64,000 nucleotides of DNA from NCBI GenBank assembly GCA_008501585.1, contig QQUN01000079.1, positions 112,143 through 176,142 on the forward strand. The letters are read 5' to 3'. Numbering within the stretch: position 1 is the first letter of the stretch; each line of letters begins with the position of its first letter. Below are positions 35,548 to 44,451 of the stretch, piece by piece. The notes under the pieces were generated by a model. That model did no database searches. It was not told the origin of the DNA and worked only from the letters and a program-made list of their open reading frames with translations. The DNA is from Pseudomonadota bacterium (GTDB taxonomy: Bacteria; Pseudomonadota; Gammaproteobacteria; Burkholderiales; Rhodocyclaceae). The position numbers and the translations under genes were made by a program.

Positions 35548-35581
35548 CGGGACTCCGCAATCAGGTCAGAAGGCACAGGCG

Positions 35582-35608
35582 TGTCACATTACACGAGCCT
35601 GTCTCGTC
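35582..35608 (+). promoter_or_regulatory. ECF41 sigma-factor promoter
   Basis: TGTCACA at 35582-35588, exactly 16 bases, then CGTC at 35605-35608, 35 bases before the decarboxylase ATG. This matches the -35 and -10 elements and spacing known for ECF41 promoters, which lie upstream of the gene cognate to the sigma factor. Together with the ECF41 gene directly downstream, it indicates autoregulation of the pair. Confidence 0.85.
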
Positions 35609-35643
35609 ATGTCGGCACCGCTTCTTCATTTCAAGGATGCCCC

Positions 35644-36159
35644 ATGAACGACCTGAGCAACCAACACGCCATGATCACTGCCTTCGGCCAGCAGTACGAC
35701 TACGATACGACCTACATGACCGAACTGCTCGACGCCTCGCCGGCGGCCTATGCCGCCTTTGCTGCGGCCATGCCGCTGTCCGGCCACCGCCAGGCGCTGC
35801 CGCTGGCGGCGCATTTCGTCGCCCGCATCACCACCTTGCAGGCGGAGGACTGCGGCGCCTGCACCCAGCTGAACCTGCGCATGGCGGTCGAGGCCGGGGT
35901 GGATCGCGACGTGCTGGCCACGCTGCTTGAACGCCCCAACGCACTGCCGGCCGAGCTGGCCGATATCCGCGCCCATGTGCTCGATGTGGCCGGTGGCGGC
36001 CTGCCCGACCCGGAGCGCGCCGCGCGGATCCGCGCCCGCCACGGCGAGGCGGGCTTTGCCGAGCTGGCCACGGCGATTGCCGGCAGCCGACTGTTCCCCA
36101 CCATCAAGCGCGCGCTGATGCATGCCAGCGCCTGCCAGAAACCAACGCTGGATTTCTGA
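35644..36159 (+). CDS. Carboxymuconolactone decarboxylase/AhpD-like protein
   Basis: 171-residue all-helical protein of the CMD/AhpD superfamily. The redox pair C70-x2-C73 in EDCGACTQLN marks an AhpD-like alkylhydroperoxidase rather than a true decarboxylase; upstream H and E residues of the proton relay are plausible. It is preceded by an ECF41 promoter and overlaps the sigma-factor gene by one base (TGATG). In ECF41 loci the partner is usually a CMD-type, oxidoreductase or epimerase gene, so this fits the known pattern. Substrate unknown. Confidence 0.92.
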   Translation: MNDLSNQHAMITAFGQQYDYDTTYMTELLDASPAAYAAFAAAMPLSGHRQALPLAAHFVARITTLQAEDCGACTQLNLRMAVEAGVDRDVLATLLERPNALPAELADIRAHVLDVAGGGLPDPERAARIRARHGEAGFAELATAIAGSRLFPTIKRALMHASACQKPTLDF

Positions 36160-37016
36160 TGAGCCTCGACGCCTTCGCGCGCGAGCGCGGCTATCTCGTC
36201 CGCCTGGCCTACCGCATGCTCGGTTCGGTCGCCGATGCCGAGGATGCGGTGCAGGACACCTACCTGCGCTGGCAGGCGGCCGGCGAGCCGGCGCTCGACA
36301 CCCCCCGCGCCTGGTTCACCCGCACCTGCACCCGCCTGTGCCTGGATCGGCTCAAGTCGGCCCACCGCACGCGCGAGCAGTATGTGGGCGAGTGGCTGCC
36401 CGAGCCTTTCGTGGACGATAGCGAGACGCGCGCCGTGCTCGACGAGAGCTTGTCGATGGCCCTGCTCGCCACCATCGAGCGCCTGACCCCGGCCGAGCGC
36501 GCCGCCTTCTTGCTGCACGACGTGTTCGACTACGGCTTCGACGACATCGCCAGCATGCTCGACCTCTCCCCGGCCAACTGCCGCCAGCTGGCCACGCGCG
36601 CGCGGCGGCACCTGGCCGGCGAGCGGGTGCGCGCGCCGCGCGACGCGGACACCGTGCAACGGCTCGGCCAGGCCTTCTTCGCCGCCATCCGCGGCGGCGA
36701 CATCGCCGGCCTGCAGGCGGTGCTGAGCGAGGACGTTGTGCTGCGCGCCGACGGCGGCGGCAAGGTGTCGGCCGCGCGCCGGCCGGTGGAAGGCCGCACG
36801 GCGGTGCTGCGCTTTCTGGCAGCCATCTTCATGCGCGGCAACGGCCCAGGCCCCGAGGTGCGCGAACGCTGGTTCAACGGCGCGCCGGGCATGCTGGTTT
36901 TCGACGCCGGGCAACTGGTGTCGGCCTTCCACTTCGACGTGCGCGACGGACGCATTGCCGGCATTTTCGTGCAGCGCAACCCCGACAAGCTGGGCGGCTT
37001 CGCGCCGGCGGCCTGA
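36159..37016 (+). CDS. ECF41-group sigma factor with SnoaL-like C-terminal domain
   Basis: 285 residues. Sigma region 2 (about 10-75, with YRMLGSVADAEDAVQDTYLRW) and region 4 (about 105-155) are followed by a ~120-residue SnoaL-like extension that controls activity in place of an anti-sigma factor. The ECF41 signature motifs are all present: WLPEP in the linker (79-83), DGGGK (198-202) and NPDKL (274-278). It is translationally coupled to the upstream CMD gene. No anti-sigma gene is adjacent, as expected for this group. Confidence 0.95.
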   Translation: MSLDAFARERGYLVRLAYRMLGSVADAEDAVQDTYLRWQAAGEPALDTPRAWFTRTCTRLCLDRLKSAHRTREQYVGEWLPEPFVDDSETRAVLDESLSMALLATIERLTPAERAAFLLHDVFDYGFDDIASMLDLSPANCRQLATRARRHLAGERVRAPRDADTVQRLGQAFFAAIRGGDIAGLQAVLSEDVVLRADGGGKVSAARRPVEGRTAVLRFLAAIFMRGNGPGPEVRERWFNGAPGMLVFDAGQLVSAFHFDVRDGRIAGIFVQRNPDKLGGFAPAA

Positions 37017-37022
37017 ATGCAA

Positions 37023-37046
37023 AACGCCCGGCCGAAGCCGGGCGTT
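37023..37046. terminator. Bidirectional terminator between the sigma-factor and transporter genes
   Basis: A perfect 10-bp stem AACGCCCGGC/GCCGGGCGTT with a 4-nt loop. On the minus strand the loop reads TTCG closed by C:G, the very stable UUCG tetraloop, and the stem runs into TTTT. It serves both convergent genes. Confidence 0.88.
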
Positions 37047-37067
37047 CTTACCTCAAGGTGACGCGCC

Positions 37068-38414
37068 TCAGAGGCTGGAGACGAACACCACGATCACCCC
37101 GATCGGCGCGACGAAGCGCACCACCAGGTTCCACAGCGCAAAACCGCCGCTGCTCAGGTCCAGCTCCTCGCGCACGCTCTCGCGATTGAGGCACCAGCCG
37201 ACGAACACCACGGCACCCAGCGCGGTCAGCGGCAGCAGAAATTTGCTGGTGAGCTTGTCGAGCAGGTCGAAGATGTTGTTGCCGAAGATCAGCACATCGC
37301 TCCACACGTTGAACGACAGCAGCGCGGCAATGCCCAGCGCCCAGATCACCACACCGGCCAGCACGGTGGCGCCAACCCGGCCCAGCGGGGTGCGCTCCTG
37401 CAGCAGCTCGACCGAGGGTTCGAGCAGCGAGATGGCCGAGGTGAGCGCGGCGAAGGTCAGCAGCAGGAAGAACATGGTGCCGAGAATCACGCCGCCGGTG
37501 ATCTTGCCGAAGACCAGCGGCAGGGTGACGAAGATCAGGCCCGGGCCGGCGGCCGGGTCGAGGCCGTTGGCGAACACGATGGGGAAGATCGCCAGGCCGG
37601 CGCCCAGCGCGATCACGGTGTCCATGATCGCCACGGTGCGTGCGGCGCGCAGCAGGTTCACCTTTTGCCCCAGGTAGGAGCCATAGGCGATCATCACGCC
37701 CATGCCCAGCGACAGGGTGAAGAAGGCATGGCCGAGGGCGGCCAGCACGACTTCGCCGGTGAGCTTGGAGAAGTCCGGCGCAAACAGGTATTCCAGCGCG
37801 CGGGCAAAGCCGTCGGAGGCCGCGCCGTAGCCGACCATCAGCGCCAGCAGCACGCCAAGCGCCGGCATGAGGATCTTGGAGGCGCGCTCCAGGCCGCCCG
37901 ACACGCCCAGGGCCACCACGCCGGCGGTCAGCGCCATGAAGGCGGTGTGCCAGATGGTGAGCGAGCCGGGGTTGCCCAGCATGCCCGAGAAGGCGGCGCC
38001 GGCGGCGTCGGAGTCCATGCCGCTGAAGCTGCCGCTCATGGCGTCGAGCAGGTAGGACAGCGCCCAGCCGCCGATCACGCTGTAGAAGGAGAGGATCAGG
38101 AAGCCGGCCAGCGTGCCGCTGACACCGACCATGACCCAGCCCTTGCCACGGCCGTTGGCCTCGGCCAGGTCGGCCATCGAGTTGATGGGGTTCTTCTGGC
38201 CGCGACGGCCGATCATCCATTCGGCCACGATGATCGGCAGGCCGATCAGCGCGATGCACACCAGGTACACGGCCACAAAGGCGGCGCCGCCACTCTGGCC
38301 GACCATGTAGGGGAATTTCCAGATGTTGCCCAGGCCCACCGCCGATCCGACGGCGGCGAGCACGAAGCCCATGCGCGACGACCACTGACCGTGGCCTTGT
38401 TTGACTGCTGACAT
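37068..38414 (-). CDS. Sodium-dependent transporter, NSS/SNF family
   Basis: 448-residue Na+-coupled transporter with 11-12 transmembrane helices. The helix-1 motif GFVLAAVGSAVGLGNIWKFPYM includes the sodium-site residues, and the NSS pattern GGAAFVAVYL follows. Bacterial NSS members take up amino acids such as Leu, Trp or Tyr. It is the last gene of a three-gene run with an amino-acid dehydrogenase and a 2-oxoacid:ferredoxin oxidoreductase, which suggests it brings in the amino acid these enzymes oxidise. The ATG follows AAGGAGA. Confidence 0.94.
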   Translation of the reverse strand: MSAVKQGHGQWSSRMGFVLAAVGSAVGLGNIWKFPYMVGQSGGAAFVAVYLVCIALIGLPIIVAEWMIGRRGQKNPINSMADLAEANGRGKGWVMVGVSGTLAGFLILSFYSVIGGWALSYLLDAMSGSFSGMDSDAAGAAFSGMLGNPGSLTIWHTAFMALTAGVVALGVSGGLERASKILMPALGVLLALMVGYGAASDGFARALEYLFAPDFSKLTGEVVLAALGHAFFTLSLGMGVMIAYGSYLGQKVNLLRAARTVAIMDTVIALGAGLAIFPIVFANGLDPAAGPGLIFVTLPLVFGKITGGVILGTMFFLLLTFAALTSAISLLEPSVELLQERTPLGRVGATVLAGVVIWALGIAALLSFNVWSDVLIFGNNIFDLLDKLTSKFLLPLTALGAVVFVGWCLNRESVREELDLSSGGFALWNLVVRFVAPIGVIVVFVSSL

Positions 38415-38449
38415 GCGTGTCTCCTTCCTTGCGTTTTTTGGTGAGTCGA

Positions 38450-38490
38450 TGGGCCGGACGACGCTTCTTTTTTTCTGGATGTCCGGCCCA
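38450..38490 (-). repeat. Intercistronic hairpin before the NSS transporter gene
   Basis: TGGGCCGGAC at 38450-38459 pairs perfectly with GTCCGGCCCA at 38481-38490 around a 21-nt loop that includes an A-rich stretch on the minus strand. It has no T-run directly after the stem, so RNA processing or stabilisation is more likely than full termination. Confidence 0.7.
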
Positions 38491-38501
38491 GGTGCTGCGG
38501 T

Positions 38502-39551
38502 TTAGCGCTTGAAGCGCGCCTCGGCCAGGGCGTCGGCCACCTCCCCGGTCGGCCGCTGCTCCTTGGCCGCACGCTCGAAGATTTCGAGCAGCGTGCCGTA
38601 GATGCCTTCGACATGCTTGAGCAGCGCGGCGCGGTCGAAGCCGGTGCGCTCGTAGTACACGTCGATGATGCCGCCGGCATTGATGACATAGTCCGGCGCG
38701 TAGAGGATGCCGCGGCGCATCAGCTCGGAGCCGTGGCGGGCCTCGGCCAGCTGGTTGTTGGAGGCGCCGGCGACGATGCGGGCCTTGAGCTGGGGGATGG
38801 TCTGGTCATTGAGGATGGCGCCGAGCGCGCAGGGGGCAAACACATCCACATCCAGGCCGTAGATGGCTTCCGGGGCCACCACGGTGGCGCCCAGCTCGCT
38901 GCCGGCACGCACCAGGTTGTCCTTGTGGATGTCGGTCACCCACAACTGGGCGCCCGCCGCATGCAGTTGCTGGGCGAGGTCGAAGCCGACGTTGCCCACG
39001 CCCTGCACGGCCACGCGCACGCCCTCGAGCGAGTCGCGGCCCAGTTGTGCCTTGACCGCGGCCTTGATGCCGACGAAGGTGCCCAGCGCAGTGGCCGGCG
39101 ACGGGTCGCCGCTGCGGGTGCCGGTGTCGGTGGGCTTGTCGACGATGCCGGCCACGTGCGCGGTGCGCTCGGCCAGGTACTTCATGTCGGCCACGCTGGT
39201 GCCCGAATCCTCGGCGGCGATGTAGCGGCCGTTGAGGCGGTTGAGCGCGGTGGCGAAGGCGTCGAGCAGCGCCGGGCTCTTGTCGGTGCGCGGGTTGCCG
39301 ATGATCACCGACTTGCCGCCGCCGAGCTTGAGGCCGGCCAGGGCGGACTTGTAGGTCATGCCGCGCGACAGGCGCAGCACGTCGCGGATGGCCTCGTCCT
39401 CGCTGGCGTAGGGCCACATGCGGCAGCCGCCGAGCGCGGGGCCGAGGTTGGAATTGTGGATGGCGATGATGGCCTTGAGGCCGCTGGCGTCGTCACTGAC
39501 GAACACCACCTGCTCGTGATCGGCGAAATCACGCTGGGAAAAAACCGACAT
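38502..39551 (-). CDS. Leu/Phe/Val dehydrogenase (Glu dehydrogenase superfamily)
   Basis: NAD-dependent amino-acid dehydrogenase that interconverts an L-amino acid with its 2-oxo acid and ammonia. It has 349 residues, the leucine/phenylalanine dehydrogenase size. Catalytic lysines are K68 (MTYKSA) and K80 (GLKLGGGKS), and the NAD loop is GVGNVG (around 186-191). Which amino acid is preferred cannot be read directly. It lies upstream of an amino-acid transporter gene and downstream of an oxoacid:ferredoxin oxidoreductase gene on the same strand. GGAGA precedes the ATG. Confidence 0.94.
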   Translation of the reverse strand: MSVFSQRDFADHEQVVFVSDDASGLKAIIAIHNSNLGPALGGCRMWPYASEDEAIRDVLRLSRGMTYKSALAGLKLGGGKSVIIGNPRTDKSPALLDAFATALNRLNGRYIAAEDSGTSVADMKYLAERTAHVAGIVDKPTDTGTRSGDPSPATALGTFVGIKAAVKAQLGRDSLEGVRVAVQGVGNVGFDLAQQLHAAGAQLWVTDIHKDNLVRAGSELGATVVAPEAIYGLDVDVFAPCALGAILNDQTIPQLKARIVAGASNNQLAEARHGSELMRRGILYAPDYVINAGGIIDVYYERTGFDRAALLKHVEGIYGTLLEIFERAAKEQRPTGEVADALAEARFKR

Positions 39552-39600
39552 GCTGCGTCTCCTTCTTGGTATGGATACCCGTCAAGGGATCCGAATGGAT

Positions 39601-39649
39601 GCAGCACGCCCGCCGCCGTCTCTTGTGGCGACTTGGGCGGGCGTACTGC
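39601..39649 (-). repeat. Intercistronic hairpin between iorAB and the dehydrogenase gene
   Basis: GCAG-C-ACGCCCGCC on one arm pairs with GGCGGGCGT-A-CTGC on the other (9 bp plus 4 bp with a one-base bulge), with a loop of 21 nt. It has the same loop size as the hairpin before the next gene of the operon and has no T-run. Confidence 0.7.
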
Positions 39650-39663
39650 GGGTTTGAGTCAGA

Positions 39664-42600
39664 TCAGGCCGTGGCCTTGGGGATGTGGGCGATGACCTTG
39701 GCCTCACCCAGGGTGCGCTCGCCGCGGAAGCGGGCCATCAGCACCTTCTGCTGATTGCGGGCATGCTCCACATAGCGCTCGCGTACATGGCCGAAGCCGC
39801 GCATCTGCTCGGGCAGGTTGGCCAGCTCGACCGCCACTTCATGGTTCCCGGGCTTGAGGCCGGCGAGGATGGCCTCCACCAGGGCTTCGTACTCGGCGAT
39901 CAGGGCACGGTCCAGCTTGCGGTCGGCGCTGCGGGCAAACGGATCGAGCGCACCGCCGCGCAGGTGCTTGAAGCGGGCCAGCAGGCGCATGGCTTTCAGC
40001 ATCCACGGGCCGTAGCTGCGCTTCTTGAGCTGGCCGGTGGCGGGGTCCTTGTCGGCCAGCATCGGCGGCGCCAGGTGGAAGACGAGCTTGTAGTCGCCTT
40101 CGAACTGCTCCTCCACACGTTGCAGGAAGTCGCTGTCGGTGTACAGGCGGGCCACTTCGTACTCGTCCTTGTAGGCGAGCAGCTTGTAGTAGCCGCGGGC
40201 CACCGCTTCGGTGAGCAGGGTGATGCCCGGCGAGGCGGCCTCTTCGGCCTTGCGCACGGTGTTCACCAGCGCGGCATAACGCTCGGCGTAGGCCGCGTCC
40301 TGGTAGGCGGTGAGCTGCGCCTTGCGGCGGGCGATCACCTGGTCGACCGTGGTCGACAGCTGGTGATGCGCGGGCACATGGGCCGGCTGGGCGGCCTTGG
40401 CCACGGCGGCCATATCAACTGCAGCCACGCGGCCCCACTGGAAGGCGGCAATATTGGCCTTGACCGCCGCACCGTTGATCTCGATGGCGCGGATGATGGC
40501 GCCGCGGGTCAGCGGCACCAGCCCCTTCTGCCAGGCGTAGCCGAGCATGAACAGGTTGGTGGCGATCGCGTCGCCCATGATCGCCGTGGCCAGGCGCGAG
40601 GCGTCCAGGAATTCCGCCTTGTCCGCGCCGACGGCCTCGGCGATGCGCGCTTCCATCCCGTCTTGCGGGAACTGGGGATCGGGGTACTTCTGCACGTCGC
40701 CGGACCGGGCCTGGGCGGCGAAACCGCGCACGAAGTCGCTGGTGTTGCTCTTGTCGCTGTTGACCACCACGCGGGTGTGCTCGGCGCGCATCTTGGCAAT
40801 CGACTCGTCGCTGGCGGTGGTCACCAGGTCGCAGCCGATCACCGCATTGGCCTCGCCCGCGGCGATGCGCGCAGCGAAGATCTGCTCGGGGGTGTCGGCA
40901 ATGCGCACATGCGACCACACCGCGCCGCCCTTCTGCGCCAGACCGGCCATGTCGAGCACCGACACGCCCTTGCCTTCGAGGTGGGCGGCCATGCCGAGCA
41001 GCGCGCCGATGGTCACCACGCCGGTACCACCGACGCCGGTGATCAGCATGCCCCACGGCGCTGCGGTGGCCGGCAGGGTCGGCTCGGGCAGCGAGGCGAA
41101 CAGGGTGTCGGCCGGGCTGGCGGCCTTGCCCTTCTTGAGCGCGCCGCCTTCGATGGTCACGAAGCTCGGGCAGAAGCCCTTGAGGCAGGAGAAGTCCTTG
41201 TTGCAGTTGGACTGGTCGATGGTGCGCTTGCGGCCGAACTCGGTCTCGACCGGCACCACCGACATGCAGTTGGATTTCTCCGAGCAGTCGCCACAGCCTT
41301 CACACACCAGGTCGTTGATGACCACGCGCTTGGCCGGATCGGGGAACTTGCCGCGCTTGCGACGGCGACGCTTCTCGGCCGCGCAGGTCTGGTCGTAGAT
41401 GATCGCGGTCACGCCGGCGATCTCGCGCAGCTCGCGCTGCACGGTGTCGAGCTCGTCGCGATGGCGGATGGGGGTGTGATGCGGCAAGCCGACGTCGCCG
41501 GCGTACTTGCCCGGCTCGTCGGTCACCACCACCAGGTTGTGGATGCCCTCGGCGGCCAGCTGGCGGGCGATGATCGGCACCGAGAGTTGGCCGTCGTGCG
41601 GCTGGCCGCCGGTCATGGCGACGGCGTCGTTGTAGAGGATCTTGTAGGTGATGTTCACGCCCGCGGCGATCGACTGGCGGATGGCCAGCAGACCCGAGTG
41701 CATGTAGGTGCCGTCACCCAGGTTGGCGAACACATGCTGCGTTTCGGTGAACGGCGCCTGGCCGACCCAGGGCACACCCTCGCCGCCCATCTGGCAGAAG
41801 GTCTGGGTGGACTCGGGCGACAGCCAGGTGGCCATGTAGTGACAGCCGATGCCGGCCAGCGCCTTGGAGCCCTCGGGCACCTTGGTCGAGGAGTTGTGCG
41901 GGCAGCCCGAGCAGTAGTGCGGGATGCGCGCAATGGCGCGATTCGGCTTGGCCAGCGCGGCTTCCTTGGCTTCGAGGAAGGCCAGGCGCGCGGCGATGCG
42001 GTCGGAGGTGTAGTGGCGGGCGATGCGCGCGGCGATGACGCGGGCGATCATGGCCGGGGTCAGCTCGCCGGCGGCCGGCAGCAGCCACTCGCTGTGCGGC
42101 AGCGACCACTCGCCTTTCTCGTCGAACTTGCCGATCACGCGCGGGCGGGCCGACTCGCTCCAGTTGTAGAGTTCTTCCTTGATCTGGTACTCGAGGAACT
42201 GACGCTTCTCCTCGATCACCAGGATCTCTTCCAGGCCCTCGGCGAACTCGCGCACGCCTTCGGCCTCGAGCGGCCAGACCATGCCAACCTTGTATAGGCG
42301 CAGGCCGATCTTGGCGGCCACGGCCTCGTCGATGCCCAGATCTTCCAGCGCCTGGCGCACGTCGAGGTAGCTCTTGCCGCTGGTGACAATGCCCAGGCGC
42401 GGGGTCGGGCTGTCGATCACCACCTTGTTGAGTTTGTTGGCGCGGCAATAGGCCAGCGCGGCGTACAGCTTGTGATGGAGCAGGCGCTTTTCCTGCACCA
42501 GTGGGGGATCGGGCCAGCGGATGTTGAGGCCGTCGGCCGGGATCGGGAAATCGGTCGGGATGATGGTCTCGACGGCGAAGGGATCGACGTTCACCGAGGC

Positions 42601-43257
42601 GGAGGTCTCGACGGTATCTGCCAGGGCCTTGAAGGCCACCCAACAGCCGGAGTAGCGCGACATGGCAAAGCCGTGGATGCCCATGTCCAGGTATTCCTGG
42701 ATGTCGGCCGGGGCCAGCACCGGCATCATCAGCGCCTTGAACACATGCTCGGTCTGGTGCGGCAGGGTCGAGGACTTGGCCGCATGGTCGTCGCCGGCAA
42801 TGGCCAGCACGCCGCCGAACTTCGAGGTGCCCGCAGCGTTGGCATGGCGGAACACGTCACCGGTGCGATCCACGCCCGGGCCCTTGCCGTACCACATGGC
42901 GAACACGCCGTCGTATTTGGCGTTCTTGTCGAGGTTGACCTGCTGGGTGCCCCACACGGCGGTGGCGGCGAGGTCTTCGTTCAGGCCGGCCTGGAACTTG
43001 ACATGGTTCGGCTCGAGGAATTTCTTCGCCCGCCAGAACTCATGGTCCACATTGCCCAGCGGCGATCCGCGGTAGCCGCTCACGAAACCGGCGGTGTTCA
43101 GGCCGTCGCGCTGGTCGCGCGCACGCTGCAGCAGGGGCAGGCGCACCAGGGCCTGGGTGCCGTTCAGATAGACGCGGCCGGACTCGAGCGTGTACTTGTC
43201 GTCCAGGGATACGGACTTCAGCACGCCAGATCCTGCATCCTTGTGGGGTGCATTCAT
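39664..43257 (-). CDS. Fused indolepyruvate:ferredoxin oxidoreductase family protein (alpha + gamma)
   Basis: Oxidatively decarboxylates an aryl or branched 2-oxo acid to an acyl-CoA with ferredoxin reduction. The fused 1197-residue form carries, in order, a pyrimidine-binding domain, the TPP domain (HVFANLGDGTYMHSGLL), a cysteine-rich segment for Fe-S clusters (CEGCGDCSEKSNC and CNKDFSCLKGFC), and the gamma domain (GVGGTGVVTIG, then MAGLAQKGGAVWSHV). The start at 43257 follows GAGGAGA; the open frame upstream is not used. A LysR gene is divergent. With the dehydrogenase and transporter genes it forms an amino-acid degradation operon. Indolepyruvate versus phenylpyruvate or branched oxo acids is not resolved. 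Confidence 0.94.
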   Translation of the reverse strand: MNAPHKDAGSGVLKSVSLDDKYTLESGRVYLNGTQALVRLPLLQRARDQRDGLNTAGFVSGYRGSPLGNVDHEFWRAKKFLEPNHVKFQAGLNEDLAATAVWGTQQVNLDKNAKYDGVFAMWYGKGPGVDRTGDVFRHANAAGTSKFGGVLAIAGDDHAAKSSTLPHQTEHVFKALMMPVLAPADIQEYLDMGIHGFAMSRYSGCWVAFKALADTVETSASVNVDPFAVETIIPTDFPIPADGLNIRWPDPPLVQEKRLLHHKLYAALAYCRANKLNKVVIDSPTPRLGIVTSGKSYLDVRQALEDLGIDEAVAAKIGLRLYKVGMVWPLEAEGVREFAEGLEEILVIEEKRQFLEYQIKEELYNWSESARPRVIGKFDEKGEWSLPHSEWLLPAAGELTPAMIARVIAARIARHYTSDRIAARLAFLEAKEAALAKPNRAIARIPHYCSGCPHNSSTKVPEGSKALAGIGCHYMATWLSPESTQTFCQMGGEGVPWVGQAPFTETQHVFANLGDGTYMHSGLLAIRQSIAAGVNITYKILYNDAVAMTGGQPHDGQLSVPIIARQLAAEGIHNLVVVTDEPGKYAGDVGLPHHTPIRHRDELDTVQRELREIAGVTAIIYDQTCAAEKRRRRKRGKFPDPAKRVVINDLVCEGCGDCSEKSNCMSVVPVETEFGRKRTIDQSNCNKDFSCLKGFCPSFVTIEGGALKKGKAASPADTLFASLPEPTLPATAAPWGMLITGVGGTGVVTIGALLGMAAHLEGKGVSVLDMAGLAQKGGAVWSHVRIADTPEQIFAARIAAGEANAVIGCDLVTTASDESIAKMRAEHTRVVVNSDKSNTSDFVRGFAAQARSGDVQKYPDPQFPQDGMEARIAEAVGADKAEFLDASRLATAIMGDAIATNLFMLGYAWQKGLVPLTRGAIIRAIEINGAAVKANIAAFQWGRVAAVDMAAVAKAAQPAHVPAHHQLSTTVDQVIARRKAQLTAYQDAAYAERYAALVNTVRKAEEAASPGITLLTEAVARGYYKLLAYKDEYEVARLYTDSDFLQRVEEQFEGDYKLVFHLAPPMLADKDPATGQLKKRSYGPWMLKAMRLLARFKHLRGGALDPFARSADRKLDRALIAEYEALVEAILAGLKPGNHEVAVELANLPEQMRGFGHVRERYVEHARNQQKVLMARFRGERTLGEAKVIAHIPKATA

Positions 43258-43362
43258 GGACTGTCTCCTCGTAATGAGTGTCGGATCGGGGTTTGCTCGC
43301 ATCGGCCGGAAGCCCGGACGCCAAGCATGGATTTTTGTTTCGTGACATCTTAGAAAACCCAT

Positions 43363-43389
43363 GCGATATCGTAAAATCACAAATATCGC
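43363..43389. promoter_or_regulatory. LysR-type dyad between iorAB and its divergent regulator
   Basis: GCGATAT at 43363-43369 and ATATCGC at 43383-43389 form a 7-bp dyad with 13-base spacing in an AT-rich gap, 21 bases upstream of the LysR start. The symmetry and position fit autoregulation and control of the oxidoreductase operon. Confidence 0.6.
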
Positions 43390-43410
43390 GCACAGGTATT
43401 ACTAAAATAT

Positions 43411-44316
43411 ATGTCAGTAGAAATCACCCTGCGCCAGCTGCGCTACTTCGCCGCCGCGGCCGAAACCGGCCAGTTCTCCATGGCGGCGGCCCAGCTGTTC
43501 GTGTCGCAGTCGGCCATCACCAACGCCATCGGGCTGCTCGAAGACCGGCTCGGCGCCCGCCTGTTCGAGCGCCGGCCGCATGGCGTAGCGCTCACCGCCG
43601 AGGGCGAGCGCTTCTACCAGCATGCGCGGCACATTCTCGACTCGGTCCGCGACGCCCTGCACTCGCCGCGCGTGGCCGAGGGGCGCCTGTCGGGCAGCGT
43701 GCACATCGCCGCCAGCTACACCGTGCTGGGCTACTTCCTGCCGCCGCTGTTCGCCCGCTTTCGCGCTGCCTACCCCGATGTGGACTTCGACCTGCACGAC
43801 ATGGCCCGGCTCGACATCGAGGCCAACGTGCTCGACGGCCGCATGGAGCTGGGGGTGGTGATCCTCTCCAACATGGAGGCGCCCGAACGTTTCGGCCACC
43901 ATGTGCTCATGCGCTCGCGGCGCCAGCTGTGGGCCGCCGCCGACCACCCGGTGCTGGCAAGCCCCTACCCCTCGCTGGAAGACATCGCCGCCCACCCTTA
44001 CATCCTGCTCACCATCGACGGCGGCGAGGAATCCAACCGCCGCTTCTGGCTCGACAAGGGCATCGAACCCAACGTGGCCTTCCGCACCAACGTCATGGAA
44101 GCGGTGCGCGGCATGGTGGCGCACGGCTTTGGTGTGACCATCCTGAGCGACATGGTTTATCGCCCGTGGTCGCTCGAAGGCAAGAAGATCGAAGCCCGCC
44201 CCATCCTCGACGCCGTGCCCCACATGGAAGTCGGCCTCATCTGGAACCGGGACGCCACCCTCTCCGAGCCGGCCGAAGCCCTGCGCGAGTTCCTGATCCA
44301 GGCCTGCGGCAGCTGA
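43411..44316 (+). CDS. LysR family regulator, divergent from the oxoacid oxidoreductase operon
   Basis: 301 residues. The DNA-binding domain runs from ~6 to ~65 (LRQLRYFAAAAETGQFSMAAAQLFVSQSAIT), followed by a periplasmic-binding-like effector domain. The effector is probably an amino acid or oxo acid of the adjacent pathway, an inference from the divergent layout. The initiator ATG lies in an AT-rich leader without a clear ribosome-binding site. Confidence 0.92.
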   Translation: MSVEITLRQLRYFAAAAETGQFSMAAAQLFVSQSAITNAIGLLEDRLGARLFERRPHGVALTAEGERFYQHARHILDSVRDALHSPRVAEGRLSGSVHIAASYTVLGYFLPPLFARFRAAYPDVDFDLHDMARLDIEANVLDGRMELGVVILSNMEAPERFGHHVLMRSRRQLWAAADHPVLASPYPSLEDIAAHPYILLTIDGGEESNRRFWLDKGIEPNVAFRTNVMEAVRGMVAHGFGVTILSDMVYRPWSLEGKKIEARPILDAVPHMEVGLIWNRDATLSEPAEALREFLIQACGS

Positions 44317-44333
44317 GCGGCGAGACGCGCCCC

Positions 44334-44413
44334 CGTAGGGTGGTCAGCGCCGCTGCCCACCAGCGATGCCCAAACAGCCGATGAATGGTGGGCGGCAAGC
44401 CGCCCACCCTACG
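44334..44413. repeat. CGTAG-ended palindromic repeat pair (family C)
   Basis: Left arm CGTAGGGTGGTCAGCG and right arm ending GCCCACCCTACG, each with an inner GCTGCCCACCA or TGGTGGGCGGC block. It sits between convergent genes. A second copy is at 55907-55988. Confidence 0.82.
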
Positions 44414-44451
44414 GCGCCGATAGTGGCCCGCGGCAACGGAACCCGAGCGGC

